Assembly: GCA_030425745.1 (NCBI GenBank)
Contig: JAUHZW010000015.1
Span: 1 to 18,458 of the forward strand
DNA: 18,458 nt
Direction of reading: 5' to 3'
Origin: Actinomycetes bacterium
GTDB lineage: Bacteria; Actinomycetota; Actinomycetes; S36-B12
Position numbers and translations under genes: made by a program. Numbering within the stretch: position 1 is the stretch's first letter; each line of letters begins with the position of its first letter. The notes below the pieces were generated by a model. The model saw nothing but the letters and a program-made list of their open reading frames with translations, was not told the origin of the DNA and did no database searches. This document shows positions 1 to 6,178 of the stretch, one piece after another.

Positions 1-2
1 CC

Positions 3-878
3 GGTCTCGGCGGTGAGCTGTTCGTCCGCGGAATCGTCAGCCTCGCCGCGTGGTGGCGGGTCCCAGCGGGCATCATCGGCGCGACCGTCGCCGCCTTCGC
101 GACGTCATCCCCGGAGCTGTCCGTCGCGATCAACTCCGCGCTGGAGGGCCAGCCGGAGATCGCCCTCGGTGACGTGCTCGGCAGCAACATCGTCAACATC
201 GGACTCGTCCTCGGCCTGGCTCTGGTGTTCGCCTCGATCCGAGTGGGGCGGGGCACCGTGGTGCGCGACTACTCCGCGGCTGTCGCGGCTCCCGTGCTCG
301 TCGGCCTGCTGGCGCTGGACGGCACGCTGGGCCCGATCGACGGGATCGTCCTGCTCGTGGTCTTCGCGGCGTGGCTGACCCAGTCGGCGATCGCTGCGCG
401 ACGGGTCCGCGACGCCACGACCGCCGTGCTGCTCGACCGGTCCCGGGTGTCGGTGATCGTGAGCCTCATCCTCGGTCTGGTGCTGCTGATCGCGGCCGGG
501 CGCTTCGTGGTGACGGGAGCTCTGGACATCCGGGACGCCCTGGGCTGGGACAGCTTCGTGGTCGGGGCCGTGCTCGTGGCCCTCGGCACCTCGGTGCCGG
601 AACTCGCCACGATGATCACGGCGCGCATCCGCAAGCATGACGAGGTCGCGGTCGGCACGATCCTGGGCAGCAACATCTTCAACACCCTGTTGATCGTGGG
701 CACGGCCGCGGTGATCCATCCGATCGAGGTGAACTCCTTCGAGACCGATGTGGGGCTGATCGCCAGCATCGCCCTGGTGCTGCTGATCATCCCGGCGCGT
801 GGAGGGCTGCTGGCCCGGTGGCGGGCGCTGCCCCTGCTCGGCACCTATGCCGTGGTGCTCGCCCTGTTCACCGTCTGA
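3..878 (+). CDS. Na+/Ca2+ exchanger family (CaCA) membrane protein, 5' end outside the window
   Basis: The open frame runs from the window edge to TGA at 876-878, so the start lies upstream. The protein would exchange Ca2+ for Na+ or H+ across the cytoplasmic membrane. Two copies of the family's alpha repeat are visible. The first reads AAFATSSPELSVAINSAL and then GDVLGSNIVNIGLVLG (about 95-220). The second reads ALGTSVPELATMITARI and then GTILGSNIFNTLLIVG (about 580-710). Both carry the S/T-x-PEL and GSN-x-x-N ion-binding signatures typical of YrbG/CaxA-like exchangers. Hydrophobic segments fill the spaces between and after the repeats, ending in LLGTYAVVLALFTV. An internal ATG at 174 lies inside the first repeat and cannot be the true start. 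A hairpin follows the stop codon, so the gene probably ends its transcript. The family is clear; the transported ion is not. Confidence 0.9.
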   Translation, partial: GLGGELFVRGIVSLAAWWRVPAGIIGATVAAFATSSPELSVAINSALEGQPEIALGDVLGSNIVNIGLVLGLALVFASIRVGRGTVVRDYSAAVAAPVLVGLLALDGTLGPIDGIVLLVVFAAWLTQSAIAARRVRDATTAVLLDRSRVSVIVSLILGLVLLIAAGRFVVTGALDIRDALGWDSFVVGAVLVALGTSVPELATMITARIRKHDEVAVGTILGSNIFNTLLIVGTAAVIHPIEVNSFETDVGLIASIALVLLIIPARGGLLARWRALPLLGTYAVVLALFTV

Positions 879-926
879 GCGCTCGATCGCCTGCGGCCGA
901 TCACGCGGCTACCCACAGGCGAGCGC
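879..926 (+). terminator. Hairpin directly after the exchanger gene
   Basis: GCGCTCG-ATCG-CCTG (879-893) can pair with CAGGCGAGCGC (916-926), giving 11 base pairs with a 4-nt bulge and a 22-nt loop, beginning on the base after the stop codon. There is no U-tract, which is common in actinobacterial terminators. The terminator role is inferred from position and pairing. Confidence 0.5.
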
Positions 927-983
927 CATGTCTGTCAGTCATCCACAAGGTGCTGAATGGGTCTCGTCCCGTCCCTCCTCGCC

Positions 984-999
984 TGCGAGCGTGCTCGCA
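984..999. promoter_or_regulatory. 16-bp palindrome upstream of the toxin-antitoxin pair
   Basis: TGCGAGC-GT-GCTCGCA is a perfect 7-2-7 inverted repeat in the 193-bp gap before the pair. It is centred about 75 bp upstream of the predicted transcription start. It could be a distal operator or a small hairpin; nothing in the sequence decides which. Confidence 0.35.
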
Positions 1000-1030
1000 C
1001 GTGTCCGGCGTTCGGCAAGGAGGGTCATGG

Positions 1031-1059
1031 TTGACAGGCAACTATTGCTCATCAATAAT
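1031..1059 (+). promoter_or_regulatory. Near-consensus sigma-70-type promoter for the toxin-antitoxin pair
   Basis: TTGACA (1031-1036) and AATAAT (1054-1059) are separated by exactly 17 bp, one mismatch from the full consensus. The patch is strikingly AT-rich against its GC-rich surroundings. Transcription would begin near 1066, leaving a GTG at 1072 as a nearly leaderless start. The promoter sits inside what would be coding sequence if the ATG at 1027 were used, which argues against that ATG. Confidence 0.7.
1043..1057. promoter_or_regulatory. Candidate ribbon-helix-helix operator overlapping the -10 box
   Basis: TATTG-N5-CAATA is a perfect 5-5-5 inverted repeat overlapping the -10 box. A half-site CAAT recurs just downstream (1060-1063). 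Short AT-rich repeats over the promoter are the usual target of RHH antitoxins that repress their own operon. The link to the downstream protein is inference. Confidence 0.45.
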
Positions 1060-1071
1060 CAATGGCTCTGG

Positions 1072-1314
1072 GTGAGACACACCCAAGCTGCACGCAAGCA
1101 CCGGATCGGGAAGGCGCATGTCACCCACGTTCTCGTCACCACGGCACCCTTGGAGACGACCACCAACAGGGGGGATCCGGCCCTGCTGTGGGTCGGGAGG
1201 GACGTGACCGGCCGTGAACTCGAGGTCATGGGAGTGACGCTCCACGACGCGGCGCAGATGCCGATTCTTCTGGTCGTCCATGTATTTCCCACGGCGCTGA
1301 GAGGAGAACGATGA
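1072..1314 (+). CDS. BrnT-like small protein, putative toxin of a type II toxin-antitoxin pair
   Basis: The protein is about 80 residues from GTG 1072. An in-frame ATG at 1027 would add 15 residues, but an AAGGAGG lies only 2-3 nt before it and a strong promoter falls within that extension, so I prefer 1072. The core pattern is A-R-K-H-R-I-G near the start, then ALLWVGRD-T-G-ELEV, then a hydrophobic strand ending LLVVHVFPTALR. This matches the small actinobacterial BrnT/DUF4258-like family (K-H-x-I, G-x-D-x-x-G-x-x-LE-V, V-H-x-M/F-P). Family members resemble RelE-fold ribonuclease toxins, which suggests mRNA cleavage, but no activity can be read from the sequence. The stop overlaps the ATG of the next gene (ATGA at 1311-1314), indicating translational coupling. 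Toxin-first order is typical of BrnT/BrnA. Confidence 0.72.
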   Translation: MRHTQAARKHRIGKAHVTHVLVTTAPLETTTNRGDPALLWVGRDVTGRELEVMGVTLHDAAQMPILLVVHVFPTALRGER

Positions 1315-1634
1315 AGCGGACACGAATCCAGATCGCGAAGGGCGAGTTCGTGGAGGCCGTGGAGGATCCGCGCGTCGTCGACCTGGATGAGGAGGTGATG
1401 CTCACCCCGAGCGGCAGCCGCTACACCGCTGCCGATGCCGAGGCAGACGTCGAGCACGTTCTGGCAAAGCTCGGGCGCGGCAAGCCGTCGCTTTCCGGAC
1501 AGGGCACCTCCCCGCAGATCGGCGTGCGGCTGCCAGTCGACCTGCGCGCCCGCCTGGCTGAGCGGGCGAAGCGCGAGGGCCGGAAGGAGTCCGAGATCGT
1601 CCGAGAGGCACTCGCGGCCTACCTGTCCGCCTGA
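1311..1634 (+). CDS. Ribbon-helix-helix protein, putative antitoxin and autorepressor
   Basis: This 107-residue protein starts at the ATG overlapping the upstream stop by 4 nt; GAGGAGA at 1301-1307 is a good ribosome binding site. Residues ~70-107 form a ribbon-helix-helix: a strand (IGVRLP), an amphipathic helix (VDLRARLAERAKREG), and a second helix beginning KESEIVREALAAYL. This fold dimerises and places the strand in the DNA major groove, as in CopG/Arc. Residues 1-65 are acidic and probably wrap the partner protein. Having the DNA-binding part at the C-terminus matches BrnA-type antitoxins. It likely represses the promoter at 1031-1059. A solitary regulator is possible, but the overlap with a BrnT-like gene makes the antitoxin reading likely. 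It converges on ung with 14 bp between stop codons. Confidence 0.78.
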   Translation: MKRTRIQIAKGEFVEAVEDPRVVDLDEEVMLTPSGSRYTAADAEADVEHVLAKLGRGKPSLSGQGTSPQIGVRLPVDLRARLAERAKREGRKESEIVREALAAYLSA

Positions 1635-1648
1635 GAGCCTCGCCCGGG

Positions 1649-2326
1649 CTACGGCAGTGACCAGTCGATCGGGTCCTCGCCGAGTTCGTCCAGCAGTTCG
1701 TTGGTGCGGCTGAAGGGTCGGGAGCCGAAGAACCCACGGTCCGCGGACATCGGACTCGGATGCGCCGACGCGACGACGGGCACATCGGGCAGAAAGGGCT
1801 CGAGGGACTGGGCGTCCTTGCCCCAGAGGATCGCTACGAGCGGCTCTCCCTCACGGGCGACCAGCGCGTCGATCGCGGCAGCGGTGATGTGCTCCCAGCC
1901 CCGGCGCCGGTGGCTGCCCGGCTCACCCAGCTGCACGGTCAGAACCCGGTTGAGCAGCATCACTCCGCGCTCGGTCCACGGTGACAGGTCGCCGTTGGTC
2001 GGCTGCGGCACGCCGAGGTCGTCCTGCAGCTCGCGGTAGATGTTCTGCAGGCTGCGCGGGAGAGGTCGCACCTCGGGCGCGACCGAGAAGCTGAGGCCCA
2101 CGGCATGTCCGGGAGTCGGGTAGGGGTCCTGTCCGACGATGAGGACGCGGACGTCATCAAGCGGCTGCTGGAACGCGCGCAGGATGTTCGCCCCAGCAGG
2201 CGCCCACGGCCGGCCCGCCGCGTTCTCCGCGCGCAGGAACTCCCCGATCTCTGTGAAGGTCTCCTGCAGCGGCGCGAGTGCCGGTGCCCACGACTCGTGG
2301 ACGAGGTCGGTGATCGGTGCAGCCAT
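1649..2326 (-). CDS. ung: Uracil-DNA glycosylase, family 1
   Basis: The enzyme removes uracil from DNA after cytosine deamination or dUTP incorporation, starting base excision repair. The 225-residue protein has the usual length. The water-activating motif GQDPYP is at residues 65-70 (catalytic Asp67), followed by the uracil-binding segment HAVGLSFS. The minor-groove loop HPSPMSA begins at His189, with Met in place of the common Leu. LLNRVLTV and AILWGKDAQ are further family-1 segments. The start is ATG 2326, preceded on the minus strand by AAAGG about 8 nt upstream. Only 12 bp separate it from the modC stop, so it is probably transcribed as the last gene of the molybdate run, although the functions are unrelated. 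Confidence 0.96.
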   Translation of the reverse strand: MAAPITDLVHESWAPALAPLQETFTEIGEFLRAENAAGRPWAPAGANILRAFQQPLDDVRVLIVGQDPYPTPGHAVGLSFSVAPEVRPLPRSLQNIYRELQDDLGVPQPTNGDLSPWTERGVMLLNRVLTVQLGEPGSHRRRGWEHITAAAIDALVAREGEPLVAILWGKDAQSLEPFLPDVPVVASAHPSPMSADRGFFGSRPFSRTNELLDELGEDPIDWSLP

Positions 2327-2338
2327 GAGCAGAGCCTT

Positions 2339-3388
2339 TCAGGCCGGGTGGACGCTGATGTCGGTCGCCTTCAGGCTCGCCCACACTGCGCTGCCGGGGG
2401 CGATTCCGAGCTCGGCGACGGCAGCCGGTGTCACGGCAGCGACCAGTGGAGGATGCGCCGGGCCGGTGAGGCCGACGCGGACCTGATCCCCGTGGATGTC
2501 GACGCTCGTGACCGAGGTCTGCCACACATTGCGCGCACTGCCCTCCGGAGGCTCGCGATGCAGGGAGATGGCCTGCGGGCGCACGAGGACGACGACGTCG
2601 CCCGCGACGTGGGTGTCACTGACGACGAGCTCGCCTCCGTCCGAGCAGGTGACCACACCTTCCCGCGCGCTGCCGCGGATGAGAGTGACCCCCAGCAGCG
2701 CGGCGAGGTAGTCGGTCCGCGGCCGGCTGGCCACCTCCGCCGTCGGTCCCTCCTGGGTGACGCGGCCGTCCTCCATCACGATGATGCGATCCGCGAGGAC
2801 GAGAGCGTCGAGTGGATCGTGGGTGACGATGACCGTGCCGTGCTCGTACTCGGCCAGATGGTGACGCAGCCGACCGCGCACCTCCATGCGTGTGGCGGCA
2901 TCCAGAGCGGCCAGCGGCTCGTCCATGAGGAGCAGGTGTGGGTCGGTCGCGAGAGCCCGAGCGAGGGCCACTCGTTGCGCTTGGCCGCCGGAGAGCTGCG
3001 CGGGTCGACGATCGGCGAGGTCGGTGATGCTGAGTGCCTCCAGCCAGTGGGTGACGAGGTTCTCGTCGCTCCCGGTGCTGCGGGGACCGAACGCGACGTT
3101 CTGGCGCACGGTCATGTGCGGGAACAGCAGGTAGTCCTGGAAGACGACGCCGACCCGGCGGTTCTCCGGGGGAACGAAGATCCGGCGCCCCGGCTCATCG
3201 ACCACGTCGTCACCGATGCGAATCGAGCCGCCGGTGAGGGGCTGCAGGCCTGCGATCGCCCGGAGGGCGGTGCTCTTGCCGGCTCCGTTGGGGCCGAGAA
3301 GGGCGACGGTCTCGCCCGGGGCGCAGGTGATCTCGGCGTCGAGATCGAAGCCTTCCACCCCGGTCACGAGATGCGCGGTGACGCTCAT
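2339..3388 (-). CDS. modC: Molybdate ABC transporter, ATP-binding protein
   Basis: The 349-residue protein powers molybdate import with ModB. Motifs in order: Walker A GPNGAGKST (32-40), Q-loop Gln84 in VVFQDYLLFP, signature LSGGQ (132-136), Walker B LLLMDEP (Asp156, Glu157), and switch His190 in VIVTHDP. The last ~80 residues, from VRPQAISLH to ATDISVHPA, are a TOBE/Mop domain, the regulatory oxyanion-binding module typical of ModC. The frame stays open further upstream, but that part is antisense-frame noise over modB. ATG 3388 overlaps the modB stop in an ATGA, which fixes the start. The Mop domain and the ModA/ModB neighbours favour molybdate/tungstate over sulfate. Confidence 0.93.
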   Translation of the reverse strand: MSVTAHLVTGVEGFDLDAEITCAPGETVALLGPNGAGKSTALRAIAGLQPLTGGSIRIGDDVVDEPGRRIFVPPENRRVGVVFQDYLLFPHMTVRQNVAFGPRSTGSDENLVTHWLEALSITDLADRRPAQLSGGQAQRVALARALATDPHLLLMDEPLAALDAATRMEVRGRLRHHLAEYEHGTVIVTHDPLDALVLADRIIVMEDGRVTQEGPTAEVASRPRTDYLAALLGVTLIRGSAREGVVTCSDGGELVVSDTHVAGDVVVLVRPQAISLHREPPEGSARNVWQTSVTSVDIHGDQVRVGLTGPAHPPLVAAVTPAAVAELGIAPGSAVWASLKATDISVHPA

Positions 3389-4194
3389 CCGCGGCCTCCC
3401 AGCATCCGGCCGCGCAGGGAGACGAGCACGGTGAACGACACCGCCAGCAGGACGACGCTCAGGGCGATGGCCTCGTCGCGACTCACCTCCAGTGCCGAGT
3501 AGACAGCGAGCGGCAGGGTCTGCGTCACCCCGGGGAAGTTGCCGGCGAAGGTGATGGTCGCACCGAACTCGCCGAGAGCCCGCGCCCACGCGAGGACGGC
3601 ACCGGCGATCAGCGACGGCCCGATGAGAGGTGCGGTCACGCGGAGGAAGACCCGTGACGGCCGGGCGCCGAGGGTGCGCGCCGCATCCTCGAACCGGCGG
3701 TCCATCGTCCGCAGTGCCCCCTCGACGGTGATCACGAGGAAGGGCATGGCGACGAAGGCCTCGGCCATGACCACCCCGGCCGTGCTGAACGGCAGCTGGA
3801 TGCCGAACCAGTCGTAGAGGTACTGCCCCACGAGGCCGCGGCGACCGAACGCCGCGAGCAGCGTGACGCCGCCGACGACCGGAGGCAGCACGAGCGGGAT
3901 GAGCACGAGGCCGCGCACCAGTGTGCGTCCCGGGAACTCCCGGCGGGCGAGCACCCAGGCCAGGGGAACTCCGAGCAGTACGGCGATGGCGGCGGCAAGG
4001 AGTGACGTGACGATCGACAGGCGCAGCGCCTCGAGGGCGGTCGGCGTGGTGAGCAGCTCCGACATCTGCCCCCACGGGGCGGCGATCAGCAGGCCGATCA
4101 GAGGGATGGCGAGGAAGGCGAAGGCGATCAGGGCAAGAGGAAGCAGCACCCGCGGGGTGCGCTGCTGGTGCACGGGGCGCGTGCGCAGGCTCAT
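3385..4194 (-). CDS. modB: Molybdate ABC transporter, permease
   Basis: This is the membrane channel subunit, about 269 residues. I chose ATG 4194 because it overlaps the modA stop in an ATGA; ATG 4209 would add five residues (MGLHG). Several hydrophobic segments are evident, e.g. LLPLALIAFAFLAIPLIGLL near the N-terminus and ALSVVLLAVSFTVLVSL at the C-terminus. The cytoplasmic coupling loop that docks on ModC is present as EDAARTLGARPSRVFLRVTA, matching the EAA-x3-G motif of binding-protein-dependent permeases. The ALGEFGATITFAGNFPG segment followed by TQTLPLAVYSALE is characteristic of ModB/CysW proteins. Its length is normal and no damage is visible. Confidence 0.93.
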   Translation of the reverse strand: MSLRTRPVHQQRTPRVLLPLALIAFAFLAIPLIGLLIAAPWGQMSELLTTPTALEALRLSIVTSLLAAAIAVLLGVPLAWVLARREFPGRTLVRGLVLIPLVLPPVVGGVTLLAAFGRRGLVGQYLYDWFGIQLPFSTAGVVMAEAFVAMPFLVITVEGALRTMDRRFEDAARTLGARPSRVFLRVTAPLIGPSLIAGAVLAWARALGEFGATITFAGNFPGVTQTLPLAVYSALEVSRDEAIALSVVLLAVSFTVLVSLRGRMLGGRG

Positions 4195-4940
4195 GCCGTG
4201 AAGCCCCACCGTTCGAGGATGCCTTGACCTTCGTCGCTCAGCACGAGATCGACGAAGTCCTGGGCTTCCGGGGCGCCCTGGTCGGTGACGGCGATCGGGT
4301 AGGCCGTGACCACGTTGGCTGCATCCGGGATGGCGATGCCCTCGACCGCGCTGCCCGCGGCAACGAGGTCGGTGCGATAGACCAGCCCGGCATCGACCTC
4401 ATCGGCGGTGACCTTGGTGAGGACGGCCCGCACGTCCGGCTCGAGGGAGGCGGGCGTGATGTCGAGGCCGTTGGCAGTGAGGAGGTCGTCGGCGGCTGCC
4501 CCGCAGGGCACCTGTGGCGCGCACAGGACGACGGTCACGTCGGGGTCGGCGAGATCGGCGAGAGATCTGATGCCCGCGGGGTTTCCCGCAGGCACAGCGA
4601 TGGCCAGGGAGTTCGCAGCGAACAGAACGGGGTCGGTGACGGAACCGGCGCCGACTGCCGATTGCATCGTGGCGTCGGAGGCGGTCGCGAGGACGTCGAC
4701 GGGGGCTCCGGAGTTGACCTGCTCGACGAGGGTGCTGCTGCCGGCGAAGTTGAAGCGGACCTCGGTGCCCGGATGCTCCTCGGCGTATCGCTCGCCGATC
4801 TCGGTGAAGGCATCCGTGAGGGATGCGGCTGCGGACACGGTGAGGGTCGCGGTGGGTGTGCCGCTGTCCGTCGTCCCTGACGATCCGCAGGCGGCCAGCA
4901 GGGGCAGCAGGCCGAGCGCCGTGATGGCCGGCAGCCTCAT
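4191..4940 (-). CDS. modA: Molybdate-binding lipoprotein of the ABC transporter
   Basis: The 249-residue extracellular solute receptor has a short lipoprotein signal with lipobox LAAC (Cys18), so it is lipid-anchored outside the cytoplasmic membrane. The mature part starts with the ModA pattern LTVSAAASLTDAFTEIGERY, then FNFAGSSTLVEQVNSGAPVDV. The serines in SAAAS and AGSS are the residues that bind the oxyanion in ModA proteins. AGLVYRTDLVAAG and AYPIAVT match the second lobe. ATG 4940 overlaps the regulator stop in an ATGA. Two cysteines (VVLCAPQVPCG) may form a disulfide. Tungstate is also a plausible ligand. Confidence 0.94.
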   Translation of the reverse strand: MRLPAITALGLLPLLAACGSSGTTDSGTPTATLTVSAAASLTDAFTEIGERYAEEHPGTEVRFNFAGSSTLVEQVNSGAPVDVLATASDATMQSAVGAGSVTDPVLFAANSLAIAVPAGNPAGIRSLADLADPDVTVVLCAPQVPCGAAADDLLTANGLDITPASLEPDVRAVLTKVTADEVDAGLVYRTDLVAAGSAVEGIAIPDAANVVTAYPIAVTDQGAPEAQDFVDLVLSDEGQGILERWGFTA

Positions 4941-5323
4941 CGGCCGCCCTCGGTGTCGATGACGACGTTGGTGGCCTTGACCGTCGCGGCGGCGGGGACG
5001 CCGGGCTCGAGACCGAGCTCGTCAGCGGCCTCGCGGCTGAGCAGGGACACGACCCGATGGGGGCCGGCCTGGATCTCGACCAGGGCCATGACGCCGTCGC
5101 GCTCCACGCGGGTGACGATGCCCGGGAACCGATTGCGCGCGGACTGGTGCACGGGTGCCTCGTCACGCGGGTGGAGGTCGACGAGCAGGGCCGCGACGCT
5201 GGCGGAGTCGACCGTGCGGGGCCCGGGGCCGTCAGGGCCCGGCAGCAGGCGTCCAGAGTCGACGTAGCGGCGGACGGTGTCGTCGCTCACGCCGAGCAGA
5301 CCGGCGGCGTCAGAAATCCTCAT
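4937..5323 (-). CDS. Helix-turn-helix protein fused to a molybdate-binding Mop domain (ModE-like regulator)
   Basis: From ATG 5323 the protein has 128 residues. Residues 1-50 (MRISDAAGLLGVSDDTVRRY, then VDSGRLLP) are a MerR/excisionase-type helix-turn-helix. Residues ~60-125 (from RNRFPGIVTRV to TVKATNVVIDT) are a single TOBE/Mop domain, the module that binds molybdate in ModE and ModC. One protein therefore joins a DNA reader to the substrate sensor, directly upstream of modABC. ModE of E. coli instead has a winged helix and two Mop domains. An in-frame ATG at 5344 would add MVHFVPH, but it lies inside a candidate -10 box flanked by an inverted repeat, so I prefer 5323. Neither start has a clear ribosome binding site. 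It probably controls its own operon in response to molybdate. Confidence 0.85.
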   Translation of the reverse strand: MRISDAAGLLGVSDDTVRRYVDSGRLLPGPDGPGPRTVDSASVAALLVDLHPRDEAPVHQSARNRFPGIVTRVERDGVMALVEIQAGPHRVVSLLSREAADELGLEPGVPAAATVKATNVVIDTEGGR

Positions 5324-5324
5324 G

Positions 5325-5353
5325 TGCGGCACGAAATGGACCATAGTGCCGCA
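5325..5353. promoter_or_regulatory. Inverted-repeat operator before the HTH-Mop regulator
   Basis: TGCGGCAC (5325-5332) and GTGCCGCA (5346-5353) form a perfect 8-bp inverted repeat with a 13-bp spacer. A further half-site TGCGG (5356-5360) makes CCGCA-AC-TGCGG with the right arm. The spacer contains the candidate -10 box TATGGT, read on the minus strand at 5345-5340. Flanking a promoter element like this is what an autoregulatory site would do. Assignment to the regulator is inference. Confidence 0.55.
5340..5345 (-). promoter_or_regulatory. Candidate -10 box of an internal mod promoter
   Basis: TATGGT on the minus strand fits the actinobacterial TANNNT pattern. It lies 16 nt before the preferred start at 5323 and in the middle of the inverted repeat. 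No convincing -35 box is visible, as expected if the promoter depends on or is controlled by a MerR-like protein. Confidence 0.4.
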
Positions 5354-5365
5354 ACTGCGGATCCG

Positions 5366-5758
5366 CTACTGCTTGAGGCAGAAGAACTCGATAGGCAGGC
5401 CGTCCGGGTCCCTCGCCGTGACCGCCCAGCCGTAGGGCGCATCCTCAAAGGGCCCGTGGGCGATGCCGAGATCGTCCATCAGCTCCAGCCATGCCCGGAC
5501 CTCGGCCTCGTCGGCGCAGGCCAGCCCGAGGTGATCCAGCCCGACGCGGGTGTGGTCGAAGCGGTCCCCGGCGGAGGTGCCCTCATGCTGCGTCGCGCCG
5601 ATCACCAGGCCCGAGGGCCACTGCATCCGGATCCGGGTCCAGTCCGCGCCCTCCCGGCGCGTGATCTCGGCCGGGCCGAGGAGCCGCTGGTACCACTCGG
5701 CGCTCGTCTCGGCATCGGTGACGGAGATGGTCACGTGGTGGACGGCGGGGGCCCTCAT
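5366..5758 (-). CDS. VOC (glyoxalase/bleomycin resistance) superfamily protein
   Basis: The 130-residue protein has two beta-alpha-beta-beta-beta halves. It opens with VHHVTISVTDAETSAEWYQR, then LLG; the second half includes HTRVGLDHLGLACADEAEVR and ends ARDPDGLPIEFFCLKQ. His in VHHVT, His in GLDHLGLA and Glu in PIEFF sit where metal ligands occur in glyoxalase-like enzymes. The superfamily includes glyoxalases, dioxygenases and drug-binding proteins, and the substrate cannot be told. ATG 5758 overlaps the stop of the upstream gene in an ATGA, which sets the start. Only 21 bp separate it from the extended frame of the regulator, so it may share a transcript with the molybdate genes, although an internal promoter lies between. 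Confidence 0.88.
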   Translation of the reverse strand: MRAPAVHHVTISVTDAETSAEWYQRLLGPAEITRREGADWTRIRMQWPSGLVIGATQHEGTSAGDRFDHTRVGLDHLGLACADEAEVRAWLELMDDLGIAHGPFEDAPYGWAVTARDPDGLPIEFFCLKQ

Positions 5759-6120
5759 GCCTGAACCCCCTGCTCGTGGCGGGCCAACCGCCTCTCCCGG
5801 ACGGCGAGGAAGAGCGGGAAGGTGAAGCCGACCGCGGTGATGAACGAGACCACCACATACGCCCAGTACCAACGGATCCCCAGACGGCGTCCCTCCAGGA
5901 TGATGAAGATCGAGGCCGCGCTCGCGACGGCCAGCAGATCCCAGGACAGGGAGCTCACCGAGGGATTCGCGAACCAGGCGGCGAAGAACGCCTCGCCGCT
6001 GGGTTCCAGCACGCTGCGGATGTTGAACCAGGCCGTGCCGACGAGGCCGATGGCCGCGACGGCGAGGTAGACCCAGAACGCGCCGGGTGTGCTGGTCGGT
6101 GAAGGGCGTCGGTCGGTCAT
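5755..6120 (-). CDS. DUF2834 family small membrane protein
   Basis: The 121-residue protein has about three hydrophobic segments: FWVYLAVAAIGLVGTAWFNI, WDLLAVASAASIFIILEG and WYWAYVVVSFITAVGFTFPL. The pattern WDLL, then a run ending EGRRLGIRWYW, then FPLFLAVRERR is the signature of DUF2834, a family of unknown function. The start is ATG 6120, with GGAG five nt upstream on the minus strand. It is the first gene of the minus-strand run and faces nfeD across a 58-bp divergent promoter region. Confidence 0.85.
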   Translation of the reverse strand: MTDRRPSPTSTPGAFWVYLAVAAIGLVGTAWFNIRSVLEPSGEAFFAAWFANPSVSSLSWDLLAVASAASIFIILEGRRLGIRWYWAYVVVSFITAVGFTFPLFLAVRERRLARHEQGVQA

Positions 6121-6153
6121 CACTGCTCCGGTTTCGTCAGCCGGGAATCGGGC

Positions 6154-6170
6154 TACCCTGATCTTCAGGG
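6154..6170 (+). promoter_or_regulatory. Promoter and 15-bp palindrome in the divergent region before nfeD
   Basis: TACCCT (6154-6159) is a TANNNT-type -10 box 20 nt before the nfeD ATG. It overlaps CCCTGA-TCT-TCAGGG (6156-6170), a perfect 6-3-6 inverted repeat, and the ribosome binding site AGGGAGG follows at 6168-6173. The repeat could be an operator for both divergent transcripts. Confidence 0.4.
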
Positions 6171-6178
6171 AGGTTGCC

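Noticed and set aside
1027..1071. ATG 1027 as the toxin start with AAGGAGG upstream
   Set aside because: The spacing of 2-3 nt is too short, and the extension would cover a near-consensus promoter. It is kept only as an alternative.
2105..3502. A 465-codon open frame on the plus strand
   Set aside because: It lies antisense to ung, modC and the end of modB, all clearly real, and has no recognisable domain.
3389..4075. Extended N-terminus of the modC frame
   Set aside because: The extension is Arg/Pro-rich and lies over modB in another frame. The ATGA overlap at 3385-3388 gives the natural start.
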